A stretch of DNA of 64,000 bases from QKMZ01 sp012965515 (lineage in GTDB: Bacteria; Cyanobacteriota; Vampirovibrionia; Obscuribacterales; Obscuribacteraceae): assembly GCA_937879965.1 (NCBI GenBank), contig CALFMP010000004.1:310001-374000 (forward strand). The letters run 5' to 3'. Numbering within the stretch: position 1 is the first letter of the stretch; the number at the start of each line of letters is the position of its first letter. This document shows positions 8,922 through 17,364 of this stretch, one piece after another. Made by a program: the position numbers and the translations under genes. A model generated the notes under the pieces. That model did no database searches, was not told the DNA's origin, and worked only from the letters and a program-made list of their open reading frames with translations.

Positions 8922-9035
8922 AGTGTCGACGCCATGCGTCACAGATCCAGTGTCGACGCTATGCGTCGACCGTTATCGCATCGCTCCCATGCGTCGACCT
9001 AATTATCGCTGGGCGACGTCTCGAATCTCATCGCG
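8922..9035. repeat. GTCGACGCTATGCGTCGACC repeat cluster, second locus
   Basis: Four spaced copies of a GTCGACGCYATGCGTC palindrome fill the gap between the protease gene and the convergent gene ending at 9043. They lie at about 8924, 8951, 8989 and 9029; the best is GTCGACGCTATGCGTCGACC. Copies are separated by unrelated sequence of 10-25 bp. They could act as transcript ends between convergent genes, but they lack T runs. Confidence 0.75.
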
Positions 9036-9042
9036 TCGACCT

Positions 9043-9741
9043 TTATTCTCTTCGCTCGTATGGATTCTTCGAAACGTTGAATGTCTGTCGTGTGCGCATA
9101 TCCATGAGGCGGTTGTTTTTCTCCAGCTGATAGAGATATCTGCGCTTGTCCGTCATCCCGGCATTCAGTGGGCGTCCCATCTTGTCCACGGCATTAGGCT
9201 CACCGAGAATGCGAATGTAGTCCATGCATATTTGCGCCTGCTGCGCCGCAAATATTCCATAGCCGCGGTGCAAATGCTGCGTTTCTGAACAAGCCGGCAC
9301 TTCCTTCATCTGGTTGAACGCCTCACCATAACGGTTGGCCATGTCTTGTAAAAACTGCCGGTCGCCATCGGACAGCCCGGAGCCCGGTGGTTTACTGATG
9401 AGCTGCTCCAAGTACTGACGCTCCTGGGGCGTACTCTCAAAACGTCTGCGAATGTCATCGTACTGCGCAAACCATCCTTCCACGTCACCGATTGCTTGTG
9501 GCTGGTAGTACTTGCTTGTGCCAGGGACATAGTCTTCGCCGCCTTGGCGTTCGAATTCTTGCGGTTCAGGTTTGGGTCCGTGGTCCCGAACTTCTTCAGG
9601 CGGGGCGATGTCCGTCGTGTCGTATCCGCCTTGCGCTACTGCGGCAGGCGATAGGGACACCAGCGAGACCGTCGCGCTTAGAGCGGAAAGAAGAATTGTT
9701 TCTTTGACGAATTCGCGGCGAGAGTTCAATAGGCGCGGCAC
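9043..9741 (-). CDS. exported protein with a Tat signal peptide, family unknown
   Basis: The GTG at 9741 is preceded by GGAGGG eight bases upstream, which fixes the start. The N-terminus reads NSRREFVKETILLSA followed by a hydrophobic stretch ending SPAAVAQG. The twin arginine in the SRRxFVK context fits a Tat signal peptide. The mature part is helical and resembles the next gene upstream (9800-10468): both have W-F-x-x-Y-D-x-(V/I)-R-R, then (T/E)Q-(H/L)-L-H-R-G-Y, a DY(I/L)R segment, and a C-terminal QxFN(V/I). They are clear paralogs in tandem, 58 bp apart. No metal or catalytic motif is evident, and function is unknown. Tat export suggests the protein folds, or binds a cofactor, before export. 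Confidence 0.75.
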   Translation of the reverse strand: MPRLLNSRREFVKETILLSALSATVSLVSLSPAAVAQGGYDTTDIAPPEEVRDHGPKPEPQEFERQGGEDYVPGTSKYYQPQAIGDVEGWFAQYDDIRRRFESTPQERQYLEQLISKPPGSGLSDGDRQFLQDMANRYGEAFNQMKEVPACSETQHLHRGYGIFAAQQAQICMDYIRILGEPNAVDKMGRPLNAGMTDKRRYLYQLEKNNRLMDMRTRQTFNVSKNPYERRE

Positions 9742-9799
9742 TGTCCGCCCTCCGGACCCAGTTACAACCTATATATTCCCTTTCAGAAGGAAATTTTGA

Positions 9800-10468
9800 C
9801 TAATAACGGTAGGGCGGAATGTTGAACTGCTGGCGCAATTGCTCGTCTAGCGCCTTATTATTCATATCCAGCTGCTCAAGATTTTGCTTGCGACCCATCA
9901 GGAGCCCGGCGACCGGCTTTCCGGTCGCTTCATCCATCGCGAAAAGATTGCTTTGGACCCGCAAATAGTCGGAAAAAAGCTGTCTGGCGTCCGAGAAATA
10001 TTGGTAATAGCCGCGGTGAAGCTGCTCTGTCTCACGGAAAAGCGGCAAAGCCTTCATCTGCTCGGCTGCGGTCTGGTACTTGCCCACCAGCTTGGACAGA
10101 AGGTTCTGGGTCGTAGCCTTCTCGTCGCCGGCGAGCATTGCGCCGAGACCGGACATGCCCTTGGACATTAATCCATCAGCCCTTGCCTTTTCAGCAGGAG
10201 ACATTTGAGCTTGGCGACGCACCATGTCGTAGCGCTGAAACCACTCTTGAATATTGGACCCACCCCTATTCACCATGTTTGCTTGCGGCATTCCCGCAGG
10301 CACCGGGCTGACCGGAATATTGGCAATGTCGCTCGGGTTTTGGGCCAAAGTGACGGTTGGTTGAGAAAACGCCAAAATAAGCGCCAAAACGCCTACAACG
10401 AACCGAGCCGAAAAGACATGCTTGGATGTTGAAACTTTGGCGAATGGATTTCTGACAAACGGCAACAT
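9800..10468 (-). CDS. exported protein, paralog of the 9043-9741 product
   Basis: The 222 residues start with a Sec-type signal (hydrophobic VVGVLALILAFSQPTVTLAQ, cut expected near residue 43) and lack the twin arginine of the paralog. The mature part contains IQEWFQRYDMVRRQAQMSPA, EQLHRGYYQYFSDARQLF and a C-terminal QQFNIPPYRY, aligning along its whole length with the neighbouring gene. The two genes form a tandem pair on the minus strand, this one first. It is divergent from the Ntn hydrolase gene. I do not recognise the family. The helical, Gln- and Met-rich composition would fit a periplasmic binding or scaffold role, but that is speculation. Confidence 0.72.
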   Translation of the reverse strand: MLPFVRNPFAKVSTSKHVFSARFVVGVLALILAFSQPTVTLAQNPSDIANIPVSPVPAGMPQANMVNRGGSNIQEWFQRYDMVRRQAQMSPAEKARADGLMSKGMSGLGAMLAGDEKATTQNLLSKLVGKYQTAAEQMKALPLFRETEQLHRGYYQYFSDARQLFSDYLRVQSNLFAMDEATGKPVAGLLMGRKQNLEQLDMNNKALDEQLRQQFNIPPYRY

Positions 10469-10624
10469 TAGGACCCCATCAGGAACTGTAGATATTTTAG
10501 CCCTATCAAGTAAAGCATGCCTGAAAGCCTGATTAAGCGAAAGGTAGGGTTTTCGGGTATGAAAGTTAAGAAGCGGGTTGCGAGCCCGCGACCGATAACT
10601 ACTTACAAGGGATCCTTAAAGATA

Positions 10625-11470
10625 ATGACGATTTTGGTAGCCGTCAAGAAGAACGGAAAAGTGTATTTGGGTTCCGACCGAATCACGACATTTGGCAATG
10701 AGTACGTAACCGACCTTGTGCGCGGCTCTAAAATCATCAAGCTGAAGCACGCATACCTGGCTACCAGTGGGTATTCGCTCCTCGACAATATCATTGAGCA
10801 CCTGTATCGCAACAATCACAAAATGATGGAGAACAGCTTTGCGGACAGGAGTCATGTCTTTTCGTTTTTCCTTGAGCTGTACAACGAGTTGAAAAAGTCA
10901 TTTACGCTTGTCGAGCCAGGCAAGGACACTTTCGCGTCGATGTACAATGTTTTTTTGGTTGTGACGCCGACGAGTATTTATGGTGTTTCGACTAACTTGA
11001 GCGTTAGCGAGTATCCACGTTTTGCTGCGCGCGGTGCGGGATCTGACTATTCTGTGGGATGTTTGTATGGACTGTATGATGTGCTCGACGATGGTTTGGA
11101 GCTGACGAGAGTAGCTCTGGAAGCCGCTTGCCACTTCAACGTCTATTGCAAGGAACCGCTGGATATCTTGGAAGTGAAAGCGTCCGACTTTGGGAAGTCA
11201 TTCAAAGATACGCACAAAGTCCCGCAAACACATCTGACTACTTATACGTCATTGACCGGGCTAAAGGGAAAAGTGATTCTCTCCGATGGCGGTAGCGGCA
11301 CGAAAAGCGGCACTGTAAGAAGATCTGCGAAGAGCAAGCCTGCGAAAGTTACCGTTGCGAAGGCTGCGAAATCAAACGTCGCCAAATCCGCTGCAGCGAA
11401 ATCGACACCTCGGTCCAAGAAACCAATAACTACCAGTGGTGGCAAGGGTAAAAAAGGTCGCAGGAAGTAA
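10625..11470 (+). CDS. HslV/proteasome-like Ntn hydrolase with a basic Lys/Ala-rich tail
   Basis: The start at 10625 gives Met-Thr-Ile-Leu-Val-Ala-Val, so Met removal would expose a catalytic Thr1, as in HslV and proteasome beta subunits. Asp17 follows in YLGSD and a Lys33 equivalent in VRGSKIIKL, completing the Thr-Asp-Lys set. RGAGSDYSVG matches the glycine loop before the late helix. An in-frame ATG at 10517 would add 36 residues and bury Thr1 unless processed. The core ends near residue 215; the final 55 or so residues are rich in Lys, Ala and Ser (KPAKVTVAKAAKSNVAKSAA), like histone H1 tails. No hslU or other ATPase is nearby. Likely a stand-alone peptidase or hydrolase; substrate unknown. 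Confidence 0.72.
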   Translation: MTILVAVKKNGKVYLGSDRITTFGNEYVTDLVRGSKIIKLKHAYLATSGYSLLDNIIEHLYRNNHKMMENSFADRSHVFSFFLELYNELKKSFTLVEPGKDTFASMYNVFLVVTPTSIYGVSTNLSVSEYPRFAARGAGSDYSVGCLYGLYDVLDDGLELTRVALEAACHFNVYCKEPLDILEVKASDFGKSFKDTHKVPQTHLTTYTSLTGLKGKVILSDGGSGTKSGTVRRSAKSKPAKVTVAKAAKSNVAKSAAAKSTPRSKKPITTSGGKGKKGRRK

Positions 11471-11515
11471 AGCAAACTGTGCTAACCTGGCATTGACTAG
11501 CACGCTTGATTCGCA

Positions 11516-12253
11516 ATGGATGACCATCTCTCCGCTGTAATTACAATCATTGGCATGACCTGTGACGTCATGGGCGGATTGTATTTGGCATACGATCTCT
11601 TGGGCGGAGAAAACGGACCTCTCGCTCGTCTGACTAAGATCGTTAACTACAGTGTTTTGTTGACTTTGCTGTTCCTCATAACAATGGGACTGAAGTTTGC
11701 TCTCATTGTTGGATGTTCATTTGGAACGGCGCTTGGACTGCACTTTGACAGAGCAGGAAAGAACATTCCAGACACCAATAAATTCTTGCTTGGCACTGCT
11801 CTCTTGCGCGGTATTGCTATAGGAATTGCAGTTTACCTGAAAGAGAACCACATCCTAGGAATTGTGATGGGCACTTTAGTCTTTGCAATGTCAATGATTT
11901 TGCCCCGACTGAAAGTTTCACCTGTGACGCTGTACAACTCAGGAAAGAAGCCTCAACTAAGTTGGAGGCAAGTGATTATAGCGTTTGTTTTGATGGCTAT
12001 TGCGATTGCCTCAGGGCTATTTGGGGCTAGTATCGCCCATGGTGATGCGCGAACGATTGGGTTTGTATTTAAGTTTGGTCTGACATTTGGCTGTGCGATT
12101 TTCGTTGTTTCAGTTGTAAGTCCACTCATCGAATGGTATTCCGACAACCTGCCTCCGCAGTCCTTCGGCACAGCTGGAGTTGCGCTATTCATCATTGGTT
12201 TCGTCATTCAGGCGATTCCGTCGTTTGCGACAATCTTCGATGCGACGAGATAG
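11516..12253 (+). CDS. polytopic membrane protein, family unknown
   Basis: The 245 residues hold about seven hydrophobic segments, for example VITIIGMTCDVMGGLYLAYD, YSVLLTLLFLITMGLKFALI, VIIAFVLMAIAIASGLFGAS and GTAGVALFIIGFVIQAIPSF. Short polar loops separate them. There is no transporter signature that I recognise and no enzyme motif in the loops. The ATG at 11516 follows the Ntn hydrolase gene by 45 bp, and the next gene starts 17 bp after its stop, so the three may be one transcript. An integral inner-membrane location is clear; function is not. Confidence 0.72.
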   Translation: MDDHLSAVITIIGMTCDVMGGLYLAYDLLGGENGPLARLTKIVNYSVLLTLLFLITMGLKFALIVGCSFGTALGLHFDRAGKNIPDTNKFLLGTALLRGIAIGIAVYLKENHILGIVMGTLVFAMSMILPRLKVSPVTLYNSGKKPQLSWRQVIIAFVLMAIAIASGLFGASIAHGDARTIGFVFKFGLTFGCAIFVVSVVSPLIEWYSDNLPPQSFGTAGVALFIIGFVIQAIPSFATIFDATR

Positions 12254-12270
12254 TTCACGGAGAACTATTT

Positions 12271-12906
12271 ATGGAAAGATTGGAAATTCCTCCACTCGTT
12301 TTTTCTGATCCGGCTGCCGTCACCAAGGTCCAGTCAGCAATGCAGAAATGCGCAGAATTGGTAGCGGCAATTGATGAAGTCGTGAATGCCAGCAAGTGTA
12401 GCCGTATTGAAAAGAAAAAAATGCGCATGATCACTTCCATGATTAAGCTTATCTGTGCGGAAACGATTGCCAATGTTCTTACCAACAACCCAGTATCAGC
12501 TAGTAAACGCGCGTCGATAGATTCGTATTTGCGTGAATCGAAAAAGCTGTTAGCTGAAGTGGAAAGCTTTTCTCTAGATTGCTTAGCTGTTCCGACTATC
12601 CCCATTCGCCCTGGGCTAACCATTTGTCGAGACATTTCAACTGCGACTGCAATACTTGCCCTTCTCGATAAGGTTGAAAGAAGAGCAACGATCAGCATGA
12701 TTAACCTGCGAAAGACTAAAGTTCTGCGTCGTCAAATCAAAGCATATATTCGTTCTTTTGGTGAAATAATGCACTTTTGTGCAGGATTCAAATGCTGTTT
12801 GTATCTAGACCACGAAGCGCTCATTCCCGATCACGGCTGGCGCGAGAGTGTTGAAGGACATCGAGAATTCAATGCGACTGTGAACAAAGGGAAATTCTTT
12901 CCATAA
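12271..12906 (+). CDS. hypothetical helical protein, 211 residues
   Basis: I start this at the ATG at 12271, which has ACGGAGAA nine bases upstream; the open frame extends further back into the preceding gene but that part is its shadow. The protein is alpha-helical and Cys-containing, with a basic cluster SRIEKKKMRM near residue 50 and segments such as LRRQIKAYIRSFGEIM. No signal peptide or membrane segment is seen. It lies 17 bp behind the membrane protein gene and is probably translated from the same mRNA. No family recognised. Confidence 0.62.
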   Translation: MERLEIPPLVFSDPAAVTKVQSAMQKCAELVAAIDEVVNASKCSRIEKKKMRMITSMIKLICAETIANVLTNNPVSASKRASIDSYLRESKKLLAEVESFSLDCLAVPTIPIRPGLTICRDISTATAILALLDKVERRATISMINLRKTKVLRRQIKAYIRSFGEIMHFCAGFKCCLYLDHEALIPDHGWRESVEGHREFNATVNKGKFFP

Positions 12907-12963
12907 TCCAGTTTATGCTTTAGTCGTAGATCTGTGCCCAGTAGCTTAGTGCTGCTTTTGGCG

Positions 12964-13443
12964 CTATTTTTGACTAAACTCGTGAAATCGCTGATCGAGG
13001 ATCTCGAAAACACGCGAGATATTATCCTTCGACTCTTCGACGTCGTAATCGCTTTGTCCCTTGCTTACGACTTGTAAATAGTCTGGAAAAAAGCCTTTGT
13101 CATAATAAGTGTCTAGAAACTGTTTGGCTGGAAGAGAAAATTGCTCGCTAGAGAGAACTTCCCCACATGCCTCAAGCAACTGAGATGGCAAAAGTTCTTT
13201 GAGCTTGTAACCATCTAATGATGCTTTGAAGCCAGTTTTTAGCTCTTCGCTGACCAAGTCTCTCTCGACCGCCCAAGCTAGTACCATGCCCGCGTGTGCG
13301 TAGGCGCGGAGATAATTCAGACCCAATTTCTCAACCTCTTCGATGTGCCATTTTGCCTTGTCGTACGTGCGATTTTCGCGCATGGTCGCAAGGACCTTTT
13401 TGTTTTTCCTTTGGAACGCTTTGATGAGGTCTTTTTTGTCCAT
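12964..13443 (-). CDS. small cytoplasmic protein, DUF7832-like
   Basis: The 159 residues contain YDKAKWHIEEVEKLG followed by AYAHAGMVLAWAVERDLVSEEL. That pattern (a KWH motif, a short linker, then HxGxxLAW) is what I recall from DUF7832-type proteins, often found as immunity-like or stand-alone genes. AAAGG about eight bases before the ATG at 13443 supports the start. It is convergent with the gene ending at 12906, and upstream lies a GTCGAC repeat, then the end of aroA. No catalytic residues are evident; role unknown. Confidence 0.62.
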   Translation of the reverse strand: MDKKDLIKAFQRKNKKVLATMRENRTYDKAKWHIEEVEKLGLNYLRAYAHAGMVLAWAVERDLVSEELKTGFKASLDGYKLKELLPSQLLEACGEVLSSEQFSLPAKQFLDTYYDKGFFPDYLQVVSKGQSDYDVEESKDNISRVFEILDQRFHEFSQK

Positions 13444-13473
13444 TAGGTATAACCTTTCAAGTTATGGCAATAG

Positions 13474-13498
13474 CGGTCGACGTATGGCGTCGACCCTA
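13474..13498. repeat. GTCGAC palindrome, third locus
   Basis: GCGGTCGACGTATGGCGTCG followed by ACCCTAC sits between the 12964-13443 gene and aroA and just touches the aroA stop codon region. It has the same words as the clusters at 7926 and 8922. The arms GTCGACG and CGTCGAC are inverted around TATGG. It is a single copy here. Confidence 0.7.
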
Positions 13499-14782
13499 CA
13501 ATAGAGACTTTAAATCATCTGCAAAGTTGGGATACGAAATTCTCGGCGATTCTGTTTCTTCCAAATCTAGATCATTCTCGCAAATCAGTTGTGCCACCAT
13601 GCCGGTCATGGAGAGGCGGTGATCGTCAGCGGTTGCCCATTTTGAGCCGCCCTTGAGTCGCTGGCTTCCGCGGATAGTGAAGCCGTCTTCGCGCAGATCG
13701 ATTTTTGCTCCGGCGGCTCGCAAATTGTTGGCGATGAGAGCAAGGCGATCCGATTCTTTGTGACGCAATTCTTCTGCGCCCGAAACCGAGAGTTCTCCTT
13801 TGCTGAGAGCTCCTGCTAGAGCCAAGATCGGTATTTCGTCGATACCTCGAGCGATTTCTTCTCCAGTTACAGCGGCAGATGAAAGTTCGCCGTTATAGCG
13901 GACACGAATGTCTGCGACTGGTTCTCCAGAAAGTGAATTTACTCCGATCACTTTTATGTCTGCGTTCATTCTCGAAAGCACATCGAGAATGAGAGTACGA
14001 CCGGGATTGATGCCTACGTTTTTAAGCGTGATTGACGAGCCCGGGATGATCGCTGCTGCCACCATGAAGAATGCTGCGGAAGAAATGTCTGCAGGGACGA
14101 CCATGTCTTTGGCCGGAATTTCGTCAGCCAATCTTTTCACGCTTGTCGTCAGTTCATCTGGCGAATCGAACGGAACGCCGAGATAGGTAAACATGCGTCG
14201 AGTATGATCGCGTGCAGGAAATGGAAGTTTCACAGTGGTCTTGCCGCTCGCCTGCAAGCCAGCCAGCAAAATCGCAGTTTCGACCTGCGCTGACGCGACG
14301 TCCAGATCAAAGGTTTTTCCAACAAGATCTCCGCCCTTGATCCGAAATGGCGCCAGACCCTCGGTTTTCACCCAAGTGATTTCCGCACCCATTTCAGCGA
14401 CACGCGAGAGGACACGCTTCATAGGGCGCTTTCGCAGAGAAGCATCGCCATCAAATTCGTATTCATGGGGACGCCCCGCGACTATACCTGACAGCAAGCG
14501 AATCGTCGTCCCGCTGTTGCCGGCGTCAAGAATGTTTGCGGGAGCACCGATGCCATTCAACCCGCTCGAATTTACAATTGCGGTCGGCGTATCCACTCCG
14601 TCCAGCAGCTCGATATCCACGCCCATCGAACGCAAGCAGGCGACCGTGCTCAAGCAGTCGTGAGCGGGGGAAAGCCCTTCTATTTTGGATGTGCCGGTCG
14701 TCAGGCAGGCAAACATAAGCGCTCTGTGCGTTATCGATTTGTCGCCAGGGACGGCAATTGTCCCTTGTAATGCTTTGTGCAA
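13496..14782 (-). CDS. aroA: 3-phosphoshikimate 1-carboxyvinyltransferase (EPSP synthase)
   Basis: AroA joins PEP to shikimate-3-phosphate, the sixth step of the shikimate pathway, in the cytoplasm. The 428 residues have the family marks: GDKSITHRALMFACL near the N-terminus (phosphate and PEP contacts), DAGNSGTTIRLLSGI near residue 87, DGDASLRKRPMKR, and the C-terminal EELRHKESDRLALIANNLR and TADDHRLSMTGMVA. The only usable start in the frame is TTG at 14782, because an in-frame stop lies three codons upstream; AAGAG lies about ten bases before it. It is divergent from aroC with 113 bp between them. The sequence DAGNSGTT, without the Ala change of class II enzymes, suggests an ordinary class; I do not assign sensitivity to inhibitors. 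Confidence 0.95.
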   Translation of the reverse strand: MHKALQGTIAVPGDKSITHRALMFACLTTGTSKIEGLSPAHDCLSTVACLRSMGVDIELLDGVDTPTAIVNSSGLNGIGAPANILDAGNSGTTIRLLSGIVAGRPHEYEFDGDASLRKRPMKRVLSRVAEMGAEITWVKTEGLAPFRIKGGDLVGKTFDLDVASAQVETAILLAGLQASGKTTVKLPFPARDHTRRMFTYLGVPFDSPDELTTSVKRLADEIPAKDMVVPADISSAAFFMVAAAIIPGSSITLKNVGINPGRTLILDVLSRMNADIKVIGVNSLSGEPVADIRVRYNGELSSAAVTGEEIARGIDEIPILALAGALSKGELSVSGAEELRHKESDRLALIANNLRAAGAKIDLREDGFTIRGSQRLKGGSKWATADDHRLSMTGMVAQLICENDLDLEETESPRISYPNFADDLKSLL

Positions 14783-14895
14783 AGCAAATCACTCTTATTC
14801 ATCAGTAATTAAGACGGTTATTGTAAGATCTTTTCGACCAAAGGTTCACCTCCTTTCGTGCAAAGGTTCACAACAAAGCGGAGAGCACCCGTTCG

Positions 14896-16182
14896 ATGTT
14901 GCGATTTTTTACTTCCGGCGAATCACACGGACCGACGTTGACTGCAATTGTCGATGGAATGCCGGCCGGCTTGATGATTGATATTGATGCGATTAATGCC
15001 GAACTAGCTGCGCGGCAGCAAGGCTACGGCAGAGGCAATCGCCAGAAGATCGAGACCGACACGGTTTCATTCGTCGGTGGTGTCAGGCATGGTGTCACTA
15101 CTGGTGCCCCCATCACGTTGATGGTCGCCAATCGCGACTTCGCCAATTGGAAGTACGTGATGGCTGTCGAGCCCACGGATATGACCACTCCTGAGGCGAA
15201 GGAGCAGGCGGTTAAAAAGGCGATAGAGCGATTTCGCCCAGGACACGCCGATTTGGCCGGTACTCTTAAATTCGACCAGTCTGACATTCGTGACGTTTTA
15301 GAAAGAGCCAGCGCTCGTGAAACAGCAGCCCGCGTAGCTGTCGGTGCTCTTTGTCAGCAACTGCTCGCTGCCATTGGGGCTCGCTCCGTCAATCACGTCG
15401 TGCAAGTCGCTTCTGTAAAATGCGCCGCATTGCCTGTAGATATATCTCTAGATGAGATCGAAAAACTAGCCTCTGAAAGTGAACTTTCAGCTACTGATAA
15501 ATCTGTCGAGGAGGCGATGAAAGACGCGATCAAGGCAGCCTGGCAGGAAGGAGACAGTCTGGGCGGGGTTGTCGAGGTTTTGGTCGACGGTTTACCTGTG
15601 GGTTTAGGCAGCTACACACAGTGGGATAGAAAAATAGATGGTCGTATTGCACAGGCAGTCATGAGTATTCAAGCATTCAAAGCCGTAGAGATTGGAGATG
15701 GCGTCGTATCGGCGTCTCTGCCTGGCTCGCAAGTGCACGATCCGCTTTATCCGTCTGATAAAAACGGCAAGAATTCCATTTTGCCGTTCAGCCGCAAGAC
15801 TAATCACGCGGGTGGCATCGAAGGCGGTATGACCAATGGCTCTCGCTTGGTCGTGAAAGGTTATATGAAGCCCCTGCCGACCATGCGCAAGGGTTTGGAT
15901 TCGCTGTCATTTCCGGAATTTGAACCGGCGCGCGCGCACTACGAGCGCTCTGACGTTTGTGCGATCGCTGCTGCTTCAGTAGTGATGAAGGCAATGGTCA
16001 ATTATGTTCTGGCCGATGCGCTTCTTGAGAAGTTTGCTTGTGATTCGATTCGGGCTCTCAAGGAGAGCTATGAGGCTTATGCTTTGCGGGTGCAAAATTT
16101 TGCATTCAAAGGAGACCAGGCGGATTCAAAAACCGCTACATTGAACGTTGAAGAGGGACCGGAATTGATAGGGGAGTTCTAA
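14896..16182 (+). CDS. aroC: chorismate synthase
   Basis: AroC makes chorismate from EPSP and needs reduced FMN. The N-terminal FFTSGESHGPTLTAIVDG, then GYGRGNRQKIETDTVSFVGG and RFRPGHADLAGTLKF, are all hallmark blocks. Near residue 135 comes DVLERASARETAARVAVGAL, and HAGGIEGGMTNGSRL follows later. At 428 residues it is about 40 longer than usual; the extra part is a C-terminal tail after the helix MVNYVLADALLEKFACDS. GGAGAG about ten bases before the ATG at 14896 supports the start. It opens an aroC-aroB-pheA operon: the aroB start codon is two bases after its stop, which points to translational coupling. aroA is divergent and may share the promoter region. Confidence 0.95.
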   Translation: MLRFFTSGESHGPTLTAIVDGMPAGLMIDIDAINAELAARQQGYGRGNRQKIETDTVSFVGGVRHGVTTGAPITLMVANRDFANWKYVMAVEPTDMTTPEAKEQAVKKAIERFRPGHADLAGTLKFDQSDIRDVLERASARETAARVAVGALCQQLLAAIGARSVNHVVQVASVKCAALPVDISLDEIEKLASESELSATDKSVEEAMKDAIKAAWQEGDSLGGVVEVLVDGLPVGLGSYTQWDRKIDGRIAQAVMSIQAFKAVEIGDGVVSASLPGSQVHDPLYPSDKNGKNSILPFSRKTNHAGGIEGGMTNGSRLVVKGYMKPLPTMRKGLDSLSFPEFEPARAHYERSDVCAIAAASVVMKAMVNYVLADALLEKFACDSIRALKESYEAYALRVQNFAFKGDQADSKTATLNVEEGPELIGEF

Positions 16183-16184
16183 TC

Positions 16185-17336
16185 ATGACAGTGTCACGAC
16201 ACAAAACGCGTCACCGTGGTCCCGTTATCACAATGCTGTGGAATACGGCTCTAGAGGTGCGCACCAGAGTAGCAGTCGGCGCCGGAGCGCGGACGAAGTT
16301 GTCCGGCATTCTTGCGCAAATCAACGCCGGCAAACGTGTGTTGGTGCTGTGCCAACCGACGACCGCCGTTCAATGGCTCCGCGAAGTTTTGGGCGCGATT
16401 CCTTCGGAAGACTATCAAGTCACAACGCTTGAAGTGCCGGATGGCGAAACGTGCAAAACCACTGAATGGCTCCTGCGTGTTTGGGAGCACTTGCAAGAAC
16501 GCCGCTTCGACCGCCGCGACACCATCGTCGCGCTCGGTGGTGGTTCCGTCACTGACCTCGCCGGATTCGCCGCTTCGACTTACTTGCGCGGATTGAATTT
16601 AGTGATAGTGCCGACCTCGCTTCTCGCTCAGGTCGACGCTGCAATCGGGGGCAAGACTGGTATCAACTTGCCCGCCGGCAAGAACCTTGCCGGAACATTC
16701 TTCTTCCCGAAAGCCGTTCTTGCCGATCCTGAATTGCTTGGCACACTGCCGAAGAAGCAATTTACATCAGGCTTGGCTGAAGTCATCAAATACGCGATGA
16801 TCGAAGAGACGGTGGCCAAACACACTGATTATGAAGTTGGACAAAAGCGCTTGTTTGATGTCCTTCATCAATTTGTCGAAAGTGATTTTGATTGGGAAGA
16901 TCCGGTTTGTGCCGGTCTTATCACCAGTTCGATCAAAATGAAACTGTTTGTTGTTGGGCGCGATCCGCATGAAGGCGGATTGCGCAGGGTGTTGAACCTT
17001 GGTCACACGCTCGGGCACGCACTCGAGAAAGTTGCAGACTATCGCCTCACCCATGGCGAAGCAGTTGCTATCGGTCTTGCCGCTGTGACGAGACTGGCTG
17101 TATCGCTCAAGAAGTTTCCGAAAGGTGATGGAGAGAAGGTCATCAATCTTCTTGAAGGCGCCGGATTGCCCATCGAATTGCCGCCTGGCATAGACAGAGA
17201 TAAGCTCATCGATTCGATGGCTCACGACAAAAAGCGCGATGGCGAAGCACTGAAGCTTGTACTTCCAACTACCAAGATCGGCGTGGTTGATTACGAGTTC
17301 TCGCTGCCTCTGAGCGATCTCGGCAAGCTCATCTAG
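16185..17336 (+). CDS. aroB: 3-dehydroquinate synthase
   Basis: AroB turns DAHP into 3-dehydroquinate with NAD and a divalent metal, the second shikimate step. The protein shows VALGGGSVTDLAGFAASTYL with the NAD-binding glycines, VPTSLLAQVDAAIGGKTGIN, GLAEVIKYAMI, and metal ligands in LNLGHTLGHALEKVADYRLTHGEAVAIG. Length 383 is near the norm. The ATG at 16185 gives 16 residues before the second Met (16233); GGGGAG about ten bases before 16185 sits within the end of aroC, so I prefer the upstream start. Spacing to aroC is two bases, and pheA follows after 28 bp. Confidence 0.95.
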   Translation: MTVSRHKTRHRGPVITMLWNTALEVRTRVAVGAGARTKLSGILAQINAGKRVLVLCQPTTAVQWLREVLGAIPSEDYQVTTLEVPDGETCKTTEWLLRVWEHLQERRFDRRDTIVALGGGSVTDLAGFAASTYLRGLNLVIVPTSLLAQVDAAIGGKTGINLPAGKNLAGTFFFPKAVLADPELLGTLPKKQFTSGLAEVIKYAMIEETVAKHTDYEVGQKRLFDVLHQFVESDFDWEDPVCAGLITSSIKMKLFVVGRDPHEGGLRRVLNLGHTLGHALEKVADYRLTHGEAVAIGLAAVTRLAVSLKKFPKGDGEKVINLLEGAGLPIELPPGIDRDKLIDSMAHDKKRDGEALKLVLPTTKIGVVDYEFSLPLSDLGKLI

Positions 17337-17364
17337 TCGTTCGGCACAATCATTTAGTGAACCA

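Noticed and set aside
12133..12270. Longer N-terminus for the 12271 gene
   Set aside because: It lies inside the membrane protein gene in another frame; the ATG at 12271 has a proper ribosome site.
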